From CAYMTN01 sp964393335 (lineage in GTDB: Bacteria > Chloroflexota > Anaerolineae > Aggregatilineales > Aggregatilineaceae), in NCBI GenBank assembly GCA_964393335.1, contig CAYMTN010000128.1, forward strand, positions 1-15,516: 15,516 bases of DNA. Reading direction: 5' to 3'. Positions 7,542-13,600 of this stretch are shown here, piece by piece. Each line of letters begins with the position of its first letter. Within the stretch, counting starts at the first letter, position 1. The notes beneath the pieces were generated by a model. That model was given only the letters and a program-made list of their open reading frames with translations. It was not told the origin of the DNA and ran no database searches. Both the position numbers and the translations under genes were made by a program.

Positions 7542-8339
7542 ATGACACCAGAGTCTGTAGTTTTTGACCACGCCGCCGGGTATTACGACGAGACGCGCGG
7601 CTTTCCGCCGGGGGCGGGGCAGCGGGCCGCCGCGTTGTTCTGCCAGGTGGGTGATCTGACCGCGCACAGCCGCGTATTGGAAGTCGGGATCGGGACCGGG
7701 CGCATCGCGCTGCCGCTCGCGCCACACGTGCGCGCTGTCACCGGCGTGGACATCGCACGCCCGATGGTCGAGCGCCTGCTGGCCAAACGGGACGGCGAGC
7801 CGATCTTTCCCATGATCGCGGACGCGCAGCGGCTGCCGTTGGCGTCTGGCGTGTTTGACGCGGTGATCGGCGTGCACGTCTTTCACCTGATCCCCGACTG
7901 GCCCGCCGCATTGGCCGAGGTCGCGCGCGTGCTGGTCACGGATGGGCTGCTGCTCATCGGCTGGAATGACCGGCCCCAGCGCAGCGCCGGTGAGGACGTG
8001 TTGTGGAACGCCTGGGACTCCGTCGTGCAGAAAAAAGACATACACAACGTCGGCGTGCAGCGCGACGAGTACCGTACCTTTTTGCCGGATTCCGGCTGGC
8101 GGCAGGTGGGCGACAACCTGGAGATCACGTATTCGGACGTGCACACGGCGCACACATTCCTCGACCGGATGGAGCGGCGCGTGTGGTCCAGTTGCTGGCG
8201 TCTGCCCGACGACGTCGTCAAGCGCGGCGTGGCAGCAGTCCGCGCGGCGATCCGGCAGCACGGCATCGATCCACACGCGCCGATCACCACCGAACAGGTT
8301 TTTGTGGTGCAGGCGTTTTTGCCGCCGGTCAGCCGGTAG
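7542..8339 (+). CDS. Class I SAM-dependent methyltransferase
   Basis: A 265-residue methyltransferase. The N-terminal VFDHAAGYYDETRG (7-20) is typical of Methyltransf_11/25-type enzymes. SAM-binding motif I is VLEVGIGTGR (45-54), the ribose acid is D70 (GVDIARPMV), the adenine-site acid is D94 (ADAQRLPL), and DAVIGVHVFHLIPDWPAAL (106-124) forms the motif IV/post-motif region. About 120 C-terminal residues (145-265) would shape the substrate pocket and carry no motif I recognise. It lies 43 bases after the GYD gene. The ribosome binding site is moderate (GGATGAGAG). It is not closely similar by eye to the methyltransferase at 3802, so a recent duplication is unlikely. Substrate unknown. Confidence 0.85.
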   Translation: MTPESVVFDHAAGYYDETRGFPPGAGQRAAALFCQVGDLTAHSRVLEVGIGTGRIALPLAPHVRAVTGVDIARPMVERLLAKRDGEPIFPMIADAQRLPLASGVFDAVIGVHVFHLIPDWPAALAEVARVLVTDGLLLIGWNDRPQRSAGEDVLWNAWDSVVQKKDIHNVGVQRDEYRTFLPDSGWRQVGDNLEITYSDVHTAHTFLDRMERRVWSSCWRLPDDVVKRGVAAVRAAIRQHGIDPHAPITTEQVFVVQAFLPPVSR

Positions 8340-8415
8340 CAGCCAGCGTTTGGCTTTCAGCGATCAGCGTTCAGCAAAAGCGCCGGATCAAGATCGCGGA
8401 ATCTCGCCGCGTTTA

Positions 8416-8456
8416 CCTCACCCCCCGGCCCCTGAACCCGCCAGGCAGGGGAGGGG
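8416..8456 (+). repeat. Dispersed GC-rich repeat, copy A
   Basis: Starts CCTCACCCCCCGGCCC (8416-8431) and continues into CCCGCCAGGCAGGGGAGGGG (8437-8456). Copy B on the opposite strand (8615-8665) shares the first 16 bases exactly and the second block with a few changes. It also holds a 6-bp self-pairing CCCCTG/CAGGGG. No open frame. Confidence 0.7.
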
Positions 8457-8477
8457 AGCAAACACGCCCGACGGAAA

Positions 8478-8512
8478 AAGTCCCCTCTCCCACAGAGTAG
8501 GCGAGGGGACTT
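8478..8512. repeat. Hairpin with perfect 10-bp stem
   Basis: AAGTCCCCTC (8478-8487) pairs with GAGGGGACTT (8503-8512) around a 15-base loop. On the + strand the stem is followed by AATCGG, not a T run, so an intrinsic terminator for the methyltransferase is uncertain. It may belong to the surrounding repeat. Confidence 0.6.
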
Positions 8513-8614
8513 AATCGGCCAGCGCCTCCACTCGGCGCTAGACTATCTCAGCCCGGTTGCATTTGAACAGCGTTTCTACGAAACAAATACTATCCGTTAA
8601 ACCGGGGCAAGGTC

Positions 8615-8665
8615 ACTCCCCCTCGCCTGCTTGGCGGGAGCCGCCATTCGGGCCGGGGGGTGAGG
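8615..8665 (-). repeat. Dispersed GC-rich repeat, copy B (inverted relative to copy A)
   Basis: Read on the minus strand from 8665, the first 16 bases are identical to copy A. An extra block of about 11 bases then precedes a CCCGCCA-AGCAGG-GAGGGG segment like that of copy A. The two copies face each other across about 160 bases. Confidence 0.7.
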
Positions 8666-8671
8666 GGCTAA

Positions 8672-8714
8672 CAAAACACGCCGGGAACTGTACAGCCCCC
8701 GGCGTGCCTGTTTT
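8672..8714 (-). terminator. Intrinsic terminator of pnp
   Basis: A perfect 9-bp stem, CACGCCGGG (8677-8685) with CCCGGCGTG (8698-8706), encloses a 12-base loop. On the minus strand the stem is followed by TTTTG (8676-8672), and on the plus strand by CCTGTTTT. It could therefore work in both directions, serving pnp and the converging methyltransferase gene. Confidence 0.8.
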
Positions 8715-8736
8715 GGTTACTGAGTGGGCGGATCGC

Positions 8737-11019
8737 CTAGCGGCGATCACCGCCGCCGCGTTCACCGCCGCGACTACCGCCCCCACTGCCACGCCGGTCC
8801 CGGCCACCGCCGCGACCACCGCGCCCGCCGCGACCACCACTGCCGCTGCTGCGGCTGCCGATCCGTGTATCGGCGGCGCGAGCTTCTTCGAGCGTCCAGC
8901 CTTCGAGCACGGCCTGGCGGCTGAGGCGAATCTTGCCATCGTTGTCGATGTCCGTGATCATGACCATGATCTCGTCACCCACGCTGACCTCGTCCTCAGT
9001 CTTTTGCACGAAATGATCGGTGAGCTGGCTAAGCGGCACCAGGCCATCCGTGCCGGGCAGCACTTCGACAAACGCGCCGTAGTTCTCGACGCGCGCCACG
9101 CGCCCGGTGTAGATGCGTCCCAATTCCGGTTCTTCGACAATCGCCAGGATCATGTCGCGGGCGCGGTCGGCGCTCGGACCATCGGCGCTGGCGATGAACA
9201 CCGTGCCATCTTCGCCGATGTCGATCTTGGTGTCGGTTTTTTCCTGAATGCTGCGGATCATCTTGCCGCCTGGGCCGATCACCATGCCGATCTTTTCGAC
9301 GTTGATCTTGACGGTTTCGATACGCGGCGCATAGGGGTTCATTTCCTTGCGCGGTTCGGGGATGACGGCGCGCATCACGTCCAGGATTTGCAGGCGAGCT
9401 TCGCGCGCCTGGGCGAGCGCCTGGCGCATGATGTCGTCGCTGACGCCCTTGATCTTGATATCCATTTGCAGCGCGGTGATGCCGTTGACCGTCCCGGCGA
9501 CCTTGAAGTCCATGTCGCCCAGGTGGTCTTCCATGCCCTGAATATCAGTCAGCACGGCGTACCGGTCGCCCTCTTTGATGAGGCCCATCGCGATGCCCGC
9601 CACCGGGCGGATGATCGGCACGCCGGCTGCCATCAGCGACAGGGTGCTGCCGCACACGCTCGCCATGCTGGTGCTGCCGTTGGACGACATCACTTCGCTG
9701 ACGACGCGGATCGTGTAGGGGAACTCGTCTTCCGGCGGGATCATGGCCAGCAGCGCGGTTTCGGCCAGCGCCCCGTGCCCGATCTCGCGGCGCTTCGGGC
9801 CGCGCATCATCCACGTTTCGCCCGTGCTGTACGGCGGGAAATTATAGTGATGCATGTAACGTTTGGTGTCTTCAGGGTACAACCCGTCGAGCGGCTGGCT
9901 GTCACGCGGGGTGCCCAACGTGCAGATGCTCAAGACCTGCGTCTGGCCGCGCTTGAACAGGCCCGATCCATGCACGCGCGGGACCGTATCGACTTCGGCG
10001 GCCAGCGGGCGGATCGTGCGGTAATCACGTCCATCGGGACGGATGCCGTCTTCCAGGATGCGGCGGCGCACCTCTTTTTTCAGCGTCTCGTTGAGGGCTT
10101 CGCGCACGTCCTTGAGGTTGACCGGGTCGTCAGTTTCCATCTGTTCCAGGTCTTCGTATTCGGCGATCAGCCGTTCGCGCAGGTCGTCCAGGGCGATGTT
10201 GCGCTCGTCACGTTCGGTCTTGTTGGCGACGATATCCGCGATCTCACCCGCGATCTTACTCTGGACTTCGTTGGCCAGCGTTTCGTCTACGGCGGCGGGT
10301 GTGTACGCACGCTTGGGTTTGCCAAGCTGCTCGCGCATCTGCTCTTGCACCTGGATGATGCCTTGCATGCTGTCGTGCGCAAAACGCAGCGCGCGGATCA
10401 TTGTTTCTTCGTCCACTTCGTTCGCGCCCGCTTCGACCATGATGATCGCGTCAGCCGTGCCCGCGACGCGCAGGTCCAGCGTGCTGTTTTCCATGTCGGG
10501 TATGGTCGGGTTCGCTACGAACTCGCCGTCGATCATGCCGACGCGTACCGCCCCAATCGGGCCGCTCCAGGGCACGTCCGAGATGTGCAGCGCCGCGCTG
10601 GCCGCGATGATCGACGGGATGTCGGCGTGATTTTCCTGGTCGTGGCTGAGCGGCATCAAGATCACCTGCACTTCGTTGCGCATGTCTTTGGGGAAGAGCG
10701 GGCGCAGTGGCCGGTCGGTCACGCGTGCGATCAAGATGCTGGCGGCGGAGGGGCGACCTTCGCGGCGCATGAAACTGCCGGGGATGCGCCCTGCCGCGTA
10801 GAGTTTTTCTTCGTAGTCCACGCTGAGCGGGAAGAAGTCGATCCCTTCGCGCGCGGTGACGCTCATCGTCGCGGTGCCAAACACCACGGTGTCGCCTACG
10901 CGCACGGTCACCGCGCCGCCGGCCTGTTCGGCCAGCTTGCCGGTTTCGATGATGATTTCGTTTCCGCCGATAGTCGCGCTAAAGCGCTGGTTGGCGGGCA
11001 TTGCATTGTTACTGTTCAT
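8737..11019 (-). CDS. pnp: Polyribonucleotide nucleotidyltransferase (PNPase) with RGG-rich tail
   Basis: A 760-residue phosphorolytic 3'-5' exoribonuclease of the RNA degradosome type, active as a trimer in the cytoplasm. RNase PH domain 1 includes the segment from DFFPLSVDYEEKLYAAGRIP to RREGRPS (61-91) and TDRPLRPLFP (101-110). RNase PH domain 2 carries the catalytic block DHLGDMDFK (498-506). A KH domain (about 565-631, GPGG at 582-585) and an S1 domain (about 633-703) follow. The C-terminus (722-760) is a low-complexity tail of R, G, S and D with several RGG units. ATG 11019 is chosen because GGAGG lies 5 bases upstream (11025-11029); the in-frame TTG at 11031 overlaps that site and cannot be the start. 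It lies downstream of rpsO, the conserved order in many bacteria. Confidence 0.98.
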   Translation of the reverse strand: MNSNNAMPANQRFSATIGGNEIIIETGKLAEQAGGAVTVRVGDTVVFGTATMSVTAREGIDFFPLSVDYEEKLYAAGRIPGSFMRREGRPSAASILIARVTDRPLRPLFPKDMRNEVQVILMPLSHDQENHADIPSIIAASAALHISDVPWSGPIGAVRVGMIDGEFVANPTIPDMENSTLDLRVAGTADAIIMVEAGANEVDEETMIRALRFAHDSMQGIIQVQEQMREQLGKPKRAYTPAAVDETLANEVQSKIAGEIADIVANKTERDERNIALDDLRERLIAEYEDLEQMETDDPVNLKDVREALNETLKKEVRRRILEDGIRPDGRDYRTIRPLAAEVDTVPRVHGSGLFKRGQTQVLSICTLGTPRDSQPLDGLYPEDTKRYMHHYNFPPYSTGETWMMRGPKRREIGHGALAETALLAMIPPEDEFPYTIRVVSEVMSSNGSTSMASVCGSTLSLMAAGVPIIRPVAGIAMGLIKEGDRYAVLTDIQGMEDHLGDMDFKVAGTVNGITALQMDIKIKGVSDDIMRQALAQAREARLQILDVMRAVIPEPRKEMNPYAPRIETVKINVEKIGMVIGPGGKMIRSIQEKTDTKIDIGEDGTVFIASADGPSADRARDMILAIVEEPELGRIYTGRVARVENYGAFVEVLPGTDGLVPLSQLTDHFVQKTEDEVSVGDEIMVMITDIDNDGKIRLSRQAVLEGWTLEEARAADTRIGSRSSGSGGRGGRGGRGGGRDRRGSGGGSRGGERGGGDRR

Positions 11020-11059
11020 TGAAGCCTCCAATCAGTAACATGCCCGGCAGGTCAGGGAC

Positions 11060-11109
11060 TGGAACGTGGTGTCAAGTCGAGCGCTTGACCGCAGGTTCCA
11101 ATTCCTGCG
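11060..11109 (-). promoter_or_regulatory. pnp leader with two mutually exclusive hairpins
   Basis: Two alternative folds share bases. Fold 1 has an outer stem TGGAAC/GTTCCA (11060-11065/11095-11100) around an inner stem GTCAAG/CTTGAC (11071-11076/11084-11089). Fold 2 pairs CGCAGG/CCTGCG (11090-11095/11104-11109) across an 8-base loop. They lie 41-90 bases before the pnp start. In E. coli, pnp is autoregulated through a leader stem cut by RNase III; a similar role here is inference. Confidence 0.45.
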
Positions 11110-11218
11110 CCCCCGGGCTAGGTAATCGTTAGATGAGCCACTTGGCAGGCGCACGGTGCACTTGCCTCGCCGGTGCGACCCAAACCGGTTGACCGACAGA
11201 TTTTTCCATACAGATTGG

Positions 11219-11244
11219 TAAAGCGCGGACCCTGCGGCCCGCGC
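11219..11244 (-). terminator. Intercistronic hairpin between rpsO and pnp
   Basis: On the minus strand, GCGCGGGCC (11244-11236) pairs with GGTCCGCGC (11231-11223) through 9 pairs including one G-T wobble, with a 4-base loop, followed by TTTA. The T run is short, so it may be a weak terminator or a processing site between the two genes and not a full stop. It begins 22 bases after the rpsO stop codon. Confidence 0.6.
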
Positions 11245-11266
11245 CTTGTGTTTCCTTCGTGACTAA

Positions 11267-11536
11267 TTAGCGACGCAGACCCAGGCGTTGGATCAACGCG
11301 CGATAGGCAGCCGGGTCTTTGCGGCTGAGGTATTTCAGGTGACGGCGGCGCAGTCCGACCAGTTTTAGCAGGCCGCGACGGCTGTGCTCGTCATGCTTGT
11401 GAATTTTCAGATGTTCGGTGAGTTGGAGGATGCGGGTCGTCAAGATGGCGATTTGCACTTCCGGCGAGCCGGTGTCACCCTCGTGACGGGCATAATCCTG
11501 GATGATGGTTTCTTTTTCTTGTCTGCTGAGTCCCAT
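11267..11536 (-). CDS. rpsO: 30S ribosomal protein S15
   Basis: An 89-residue protein of the usual S15 length. It shows the conserved helices and motifs DTGSPEVQIAILTTRI, LTEHLKIHKHDEHSRRGLL and LVGLRRRHLKYLSRKD, and ends in LGLRR. S15 binds 16S rRNA helices 20-22 early in small-subunit assembly. ATG 11536 is chosen because AAGGA lies 7 bases upstream and the protein then has the family N-terminus MGLSRQEKE; a longer in-frame extension to 11605 would only add leader sequence. Transcription appears to start from the near-consensus promoter at 11636-11664 and to continue into pnp. Confidence 0.98.
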   Translation of the reverse strand: MGLSRQEKETIIQDYARHEGDTGSPEVQIAILTTRILQLTEHLKIHKHDEHSRRGLLKLVGLRRRHLKYLSRKDPAAYRALIQRLGLRR

Positions 11537-11569
11537 TTTCGCGTCCTTCTTTCGTTTTTTCGCTAGGTC

Positions 11570-11599
11570 ACCAGGTGGTCCGGACGTTGGGCCACCGGT
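11570..11599 (-). promoter_or_regulatory. rpsO leader hairpin, candidate S15 autoregulatory element
   Basis: In the roughly 93-base leader, ACCGGTGG pairs with CCACC-GGT (8 pairs, one bulged base; plus-strand arms 11570-11578 and 11592-11599) around a 13-base loop. S15 represses its own mRNA through different leader structures in different phyla, so this is a reasonable candidate, but no binding motif was verified. Confidence 0.45.
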
Positions 11600-11635
11600 C
11601 AACACCTACCCGGAAGGGATCAAACACTGGCGAGC

Positions 11636-11664
11636 ATTATACCATCCGGCGCAGGGCTTGAAAA
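11636..11664 (-). promoter_or_regulatory. Near-consensus promoter of rpsO-pnp
   Basis: On the minus strand, TTTTCA (-35, 11664-11659, 4 of 6) is followed by a 17-base spacer and a perfect TATAAT (-10, 11641-11636). A TG one base before it makes this an extended -10. Predicted start of transcription is near 11629. Confidence 0.75.
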
Positions 11665-11707
11665 GACTTAATACTGCGTGTCCAGGCAAAATCGCTTTAA
11701 CCACCTA

Positions 11708-12385
11708 TCACTCGGCCTGCGATCCGGGGCGCTGCTCCATCGGCATGGCAGCCGCGCGCGAGTCGGCGGGGTCGAAGAACGCGGGCCGGTCCAATGCCTC
11801 AAACACGCGCGGGATGCGCCGGTCGTGGCCGGGGTGCAGCCGGGGAGGCAGGTGGTCACGCGCAAAAAAGCCCGCGTCAATCGCCTCGATGCCGGGATGC
11901 GGCGTCAGGTCGTCACACGTCACCAGGAACACCGGATGCACCAGGTGCACTTTGGCGCGCGATCCCCACAACCGCCCGTCAAATACGGCCAGCAGCCGCT
12001 CGACGCGCCCGCGCAGCCCGGCTTCTTCCCACAATTCGCGCAGCGCGGATTCGGCCAGCGTGTGCCCGATCTCGGCCACGCCGCCAGGAATCGCCCAATG
12101 GGCGTTATCACGCCGCTGGATCAGCAGAATCTCGCCTTGTGGGTTGAACACGGCGGCTTCGACGCCGATCACCGGGGAAAAATGCAGCCAGGGTTCTTGC
12201 TCGAAGATCGTTTTGACCGTGTCAGGCGGTTGATCGTCGGCCAGCGCTGCGACTTGAGCGGCCAGTTCCATCATGCGGTGCGCGCGTTCGACGTGATACA
12301 CGTTATCCGCGAAATGGTTGCTCAGGGAGGCCATGCCGCGCATCTCGTCCGCGATCAGGTACAGAGCTTGCTGCAACTCGTTCAC
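11708..12385 (-). CDS. Nudix hydrolase with Nudix_N-type N-terminal domain
   Basis: A 225-residue protein. Residues 1-50 form a helical domain like the N-terminal domain of YjhB-type Nudix proteins (Nudix_N). The Nudix domain follows from about 71, with the box at 101-124 ending RELWEEAGL (R116, E117, E120, E121). Such enzymes hydrolyse nucleoside diphosphates linked to another moiety; the substrate is not predictable here. The first Glu of the canonical box (position 108) is His, while the metal-binding REUxEE core is intact, so activity is still likely. The tail after about 185 is rich in Arg, Ala and Pro. GTG 12385 is preceded by GGAGA 7 bases upstream, supporting this start. It lies upstream of rpsO on the same strand, but rpsO has its own promoter. 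Confidence 0.88.
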   Translation of the reverse strand: MNELQQALYLIADEMRGMASLSNHFADNVYHVERAHRMMELAAQVAALADDQPPDTVKTIFEQEPWLHFSPVIGVEAAVFNPQGEILLIQRRDNAHWAIPGGVAEIGHTLAESALRELWEEAGLRGRVERLLAVFDGRLWGSRAKVHLVHPVFLVTCDDLTPHPGIEAIDAGFFARDHLPPRLHPGHDRRIPRVFEALDRPAFFDPADSRAAAMPMEQRPGSQAE

Positions 12386-12422
12386 GCTGATTTCTCCTTG
12401 TGTGCCGGTTCGTCTACCCGTG

Positions 12423-12428
12423 ATTGTA
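12423..12428 (-). promoter_or_regulatory. Candidate -10 box of the Nudix gene
   Basis: TACAAT (minus strand 12428-12423) lies 38 bases before the GTG start. No good -35 hexamer sits 16-18 bases upstream, but the dyad at 12456-12475 would lie at about -40 to -59, a typical place for an activator. Confidence 0.4.
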
Positions 12429-12455
12429 GCCGAAAGTGGGCGCGTGGGGATGTGT

Positions 12456-12475
12456 TGTCAGGTGATCGCCTGACA
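12456..12475. promoter_or_regulatory. Near-perfect 20-bp dyad between divergent genes
   Basis: TGTCAGGTGATCGCCTGACA reads the same on both strands except at one symmetric pair of positions. It sits in the 190-base divergent gap between the Nudix gene and the VanZ/DUF2809-like gene. It could be an operator for a dimeric regulator; it could also fold as a 7-bp-stem hairpin. No regulator gene lies nearby. Confidence 0.5.
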
Positions 12476-12503
12476 GCCGCCGGATACGGCTGCCCCCAGG
12501 GTG

Positions 12504-12530
12504 TTGGCCCCTATGACGGTATGGTAGGAT
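12504..12530 (+). promoter_or_regulatory. Weak candidate promoter of the membrane protein gene
   Basis: TTGGCC (12504-12509) and TAGGAT (12525-12530) are spaced by 15 bases, a short spacing. The pair lies 46 bases before the chosen ATG. Low confidence. Confidence 0.3.
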
Positions 12531-12575
12531 AGAGCAGGATCAGCCAGCCGCGTTTCACGATTGGGGGTGTCGATC

Positions 12576-12977
12576 ATGGCCAGGCCACGCGTTCAAAAAC
12601 GGGTATTGGTGGTCAGCATTCAGATCGTAGTATGGCTGCTGCATTTTGTGACGGGGCAGCATTACACGGGTCCATACCCGGTCTTCGTGAACGGCTATCT
12701 GATCGACATTTTGCTGCCGTTTGCCGTGTACTTCCTGTTGTGTCTCATGGCGGAAAACGTATTCTGGCTGCGTCCCGCTTATGTCAAGGCGATAGGTGTC
12801 GTTGGTTTCGGCGCGTGTGTCGAGCTTTCACAATACTTCGACTTTCCGATCTTTGGCAGCACGTTCGACCCGCTCGACATGGTGGCCTATGCCGGAGGCG
12901 TAACGCTGGCGCTGCTGTGCGACGTGATTCTCTTTCCGCGCCTGTTCGGTTTCTGGGTTCAAAGCGACCAGTCCTAG
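12576..12977 (+). CDS. Small integral membrane protein, VanZ/DUF2809-like
   Basis: A 133-residue protein with about four hydrophobic segments (roughly 9-26, 41-60, 70-87 and 101-121). The pattern VELSQ (82-86) followed by a F-D-P-x-D segment (97-101) and a Gly pair (107-108) resembles VanZ-like and DUF2809 proteins, where an E-x-x-Q helix is followed by an Asp-containing loop and a glycine-containing helix. No enzymatic role is established for such small members. ATG 12576 is chosen because GGGGGT lies about 7 bases upstream; the in-frame TTG at 12561 lies before that site. Its stop codon overlaps the stop of the converging membrane protein gene. Family placement is tentative, membrane location is fairly sure. 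Confidence 0.72.
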   Translation: MARPRVQKRVLVVSIQIVVWLLHFVTGQHYTGPYPVFVNGYLIDILLPFAVYFLLCLMAENVFWLRPAYVKAIGVVGFGACVELSQYFDFPIFGSTFDPLDMVAYAGGVTLALLCDVILFPRLFGFWVQSDQS

Positions 12978-13183
12978 CCGCCCAGGACGCGCGCCGCGCC
13001 GACCAGCCCGGCCAGCAGGTAGCCCCCCGCGACGACCAGCCGGATGCGCTGCTCGCCAAACTGCCCGATCAGGTATTCCATGCGGGCCGGGTTCATGAAG
13101 ACGCGCCAGCCGCGCAGCGTCCCCACGCAGCCCAGCAGGCCGATGACCAGCAGGCCCCAGTCGAGGAGTGTTGTGATGGTCAT
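12974..13183 (-). CDS. Small two-helix membrane protein of unknown function
   Basis: A 69-residue protein with hydrophobic segments at about 4-22 and 47-67, separated by a basic, aromatic loop (WRVFMNPARMEYLIGQFGEQRIR). I do not recognise a family. ATG 13183 is chosen because AGGAAA lies upstream at good spacing and a promoter-like pair sits at 13215-13243; an open frame continues to 13591, but that part covers the promoters and lacks coding character. The stop shares the palindrome CTAG with the stop of the gene on the other strand. It is divergent from the antitoxin-like gene. Confidence 0.65.
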   Translation of the reverse strand: MTITTLLDWGLLVIGLLGCVGTLRGWRVFMNPARMEYLIGQFGEQRIRLVVAGGYLLAGLVGAARVLGG

Positions 13184-13214
13184 GTGTCGTTTCCTGATGA
13201 ATAGTTGATGGTAA

Positions 13215-13243
13215 ACTGTAGACCGTTTTCCGTTCTTTGTCGA
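13215..13243 (-). promoter_or_regulatory. Likely promoter of the 69-residue membrane protein gene
   Basis: On the minus strand, TCGACA (13243-13238, 5 of 6) is followed by a 17-base spacer and TACAGT (13220-13215, 4 of 6), placing the start of transcription near 13208, about 25 bases before the ATG. Confidence 0.5.
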
Positions 13244-13281
13244 CCGGAAGCCGCCGCCTTTGCAATACTCTGCTGGGCGAT

Positions 13282-13308
13282 TTGATTTCACACGGTTGAA
13301 GTTATAAT
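13282..13308 (+). promoter_or_regulatory. Promoter of the antitoxin-like gene
   Basis: A perfect -10 TATAAT (13303-13308) is preceded by TTGATT (13282-13287) with a 15-base spacer. Transcription would begin near 13315, just before the GGAGG ribosome binding site (13327-13331). Confidence 0.6.
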
Positions 13309-13336
13309 ATGAACAAGCGATGTATTGGAGGCCGGT

Positions 13337-13570
13337 ATGATGACACTTGAGGACATTAAACATGAAGTGCGTGCCCTGACCGTCGAGCAGCGCAAGCAGT
13401 TGATCGTTTATCTCGTGGATTTGCTGACTGAACACCAAGACGAAGAACCACCTCACTCCATTCTGGAATTCGAGGGGATCGCGGCACACCTGGCCGACCA
13501 TGAAGACCCCCAAGATTACGTGAACCGTCTGCGAAATGAGTGGGACGACCGCGTTTCCTGTCCTCCTTGA
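13337..13570 (+). CDS. Orphan antitoxin-like small protein
   Basis: A 77-residue acidic protein. It resembles small type II antitoxin-like proteins common in Cyanobacteria and Chloroflexota: an N-terminal helical part (MTLEDIKHEVRALTVEQRKQ) followed by HSILEFEGI (40-48) and a C-terminal DPQDYVNRLRNEWDD (57-71). Such genes usually precede a PIN-domain toxin gene. Here no toxin follows: the opposite-strand methyltransferase gene ends only 30 bases downstream. The last residues (VSCPP) after the usual WDDR end look like read-through into new sequence, which would fit loss of a partner gene. GGAGG lies 5 bases before ATG 13337 and 8 before ATG 13340; either could start. The family call is from memory of the motif. 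Confidence 0.7.
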   Translation: MMTLEDIKHEVRALTVEQRKQLIVYLVDLLTEHQDEEPPHSILEFEGIAAHLADHEDPQDYVNRLRNEWDDRVSCPP

Positions 13571-13600
13571 TAGGCCCAAATCACGCCTCACGCGCGGGCC

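Larger units (their letters stand above)
8340..8736. other. 397-base gap rich in inverted repeats
   Basis: No gene is supported. The gap carries two opposed copies of a CCTCACCCCCCGGCCC repeat (8416-8456 and 8615-8665), a 10-bp-stem hairpin (8478-8512), a small AGCGCC/GGCGCT hairpin (8521-8539) and the pnp terminator (8672-8714). The genes on either side converge on this gap, so it is a shared 3' region, where such repeats usually accumulate. Confidence 0.6.

Noticed and set aside
8557..11022. An 821-codon open frame on the plus strand opposite pnp
   Set aside because: It lies fully antisense to the clear PNPase gene and its protein is rich in D, H, R, V and A without motifs, as expected from reversed GC-rich codons. 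It also runs through the pnp terminator and the repeats.
11020..11031. TTG start for pnp giving four extra residues
   Set aside because: The TTG overlaps the GGAGG ribosome binding site, which is ideally placed for the ATG at 11019.
11040..11160. Possible tRNA in the pnp leader
   Set aside because: The stems do not form a cloverleaf with an anticodon arm and T-loop; the pairings fit alternative leader hairpins better.
13184..13591. Extension of the 69-residue membrane protein to 205 residues
   Set aside because: The added part runs antisense through the antitoxin-like gene and both promoters, and lacks coding character. A ribosome binding site and promoter support the start at 13183.
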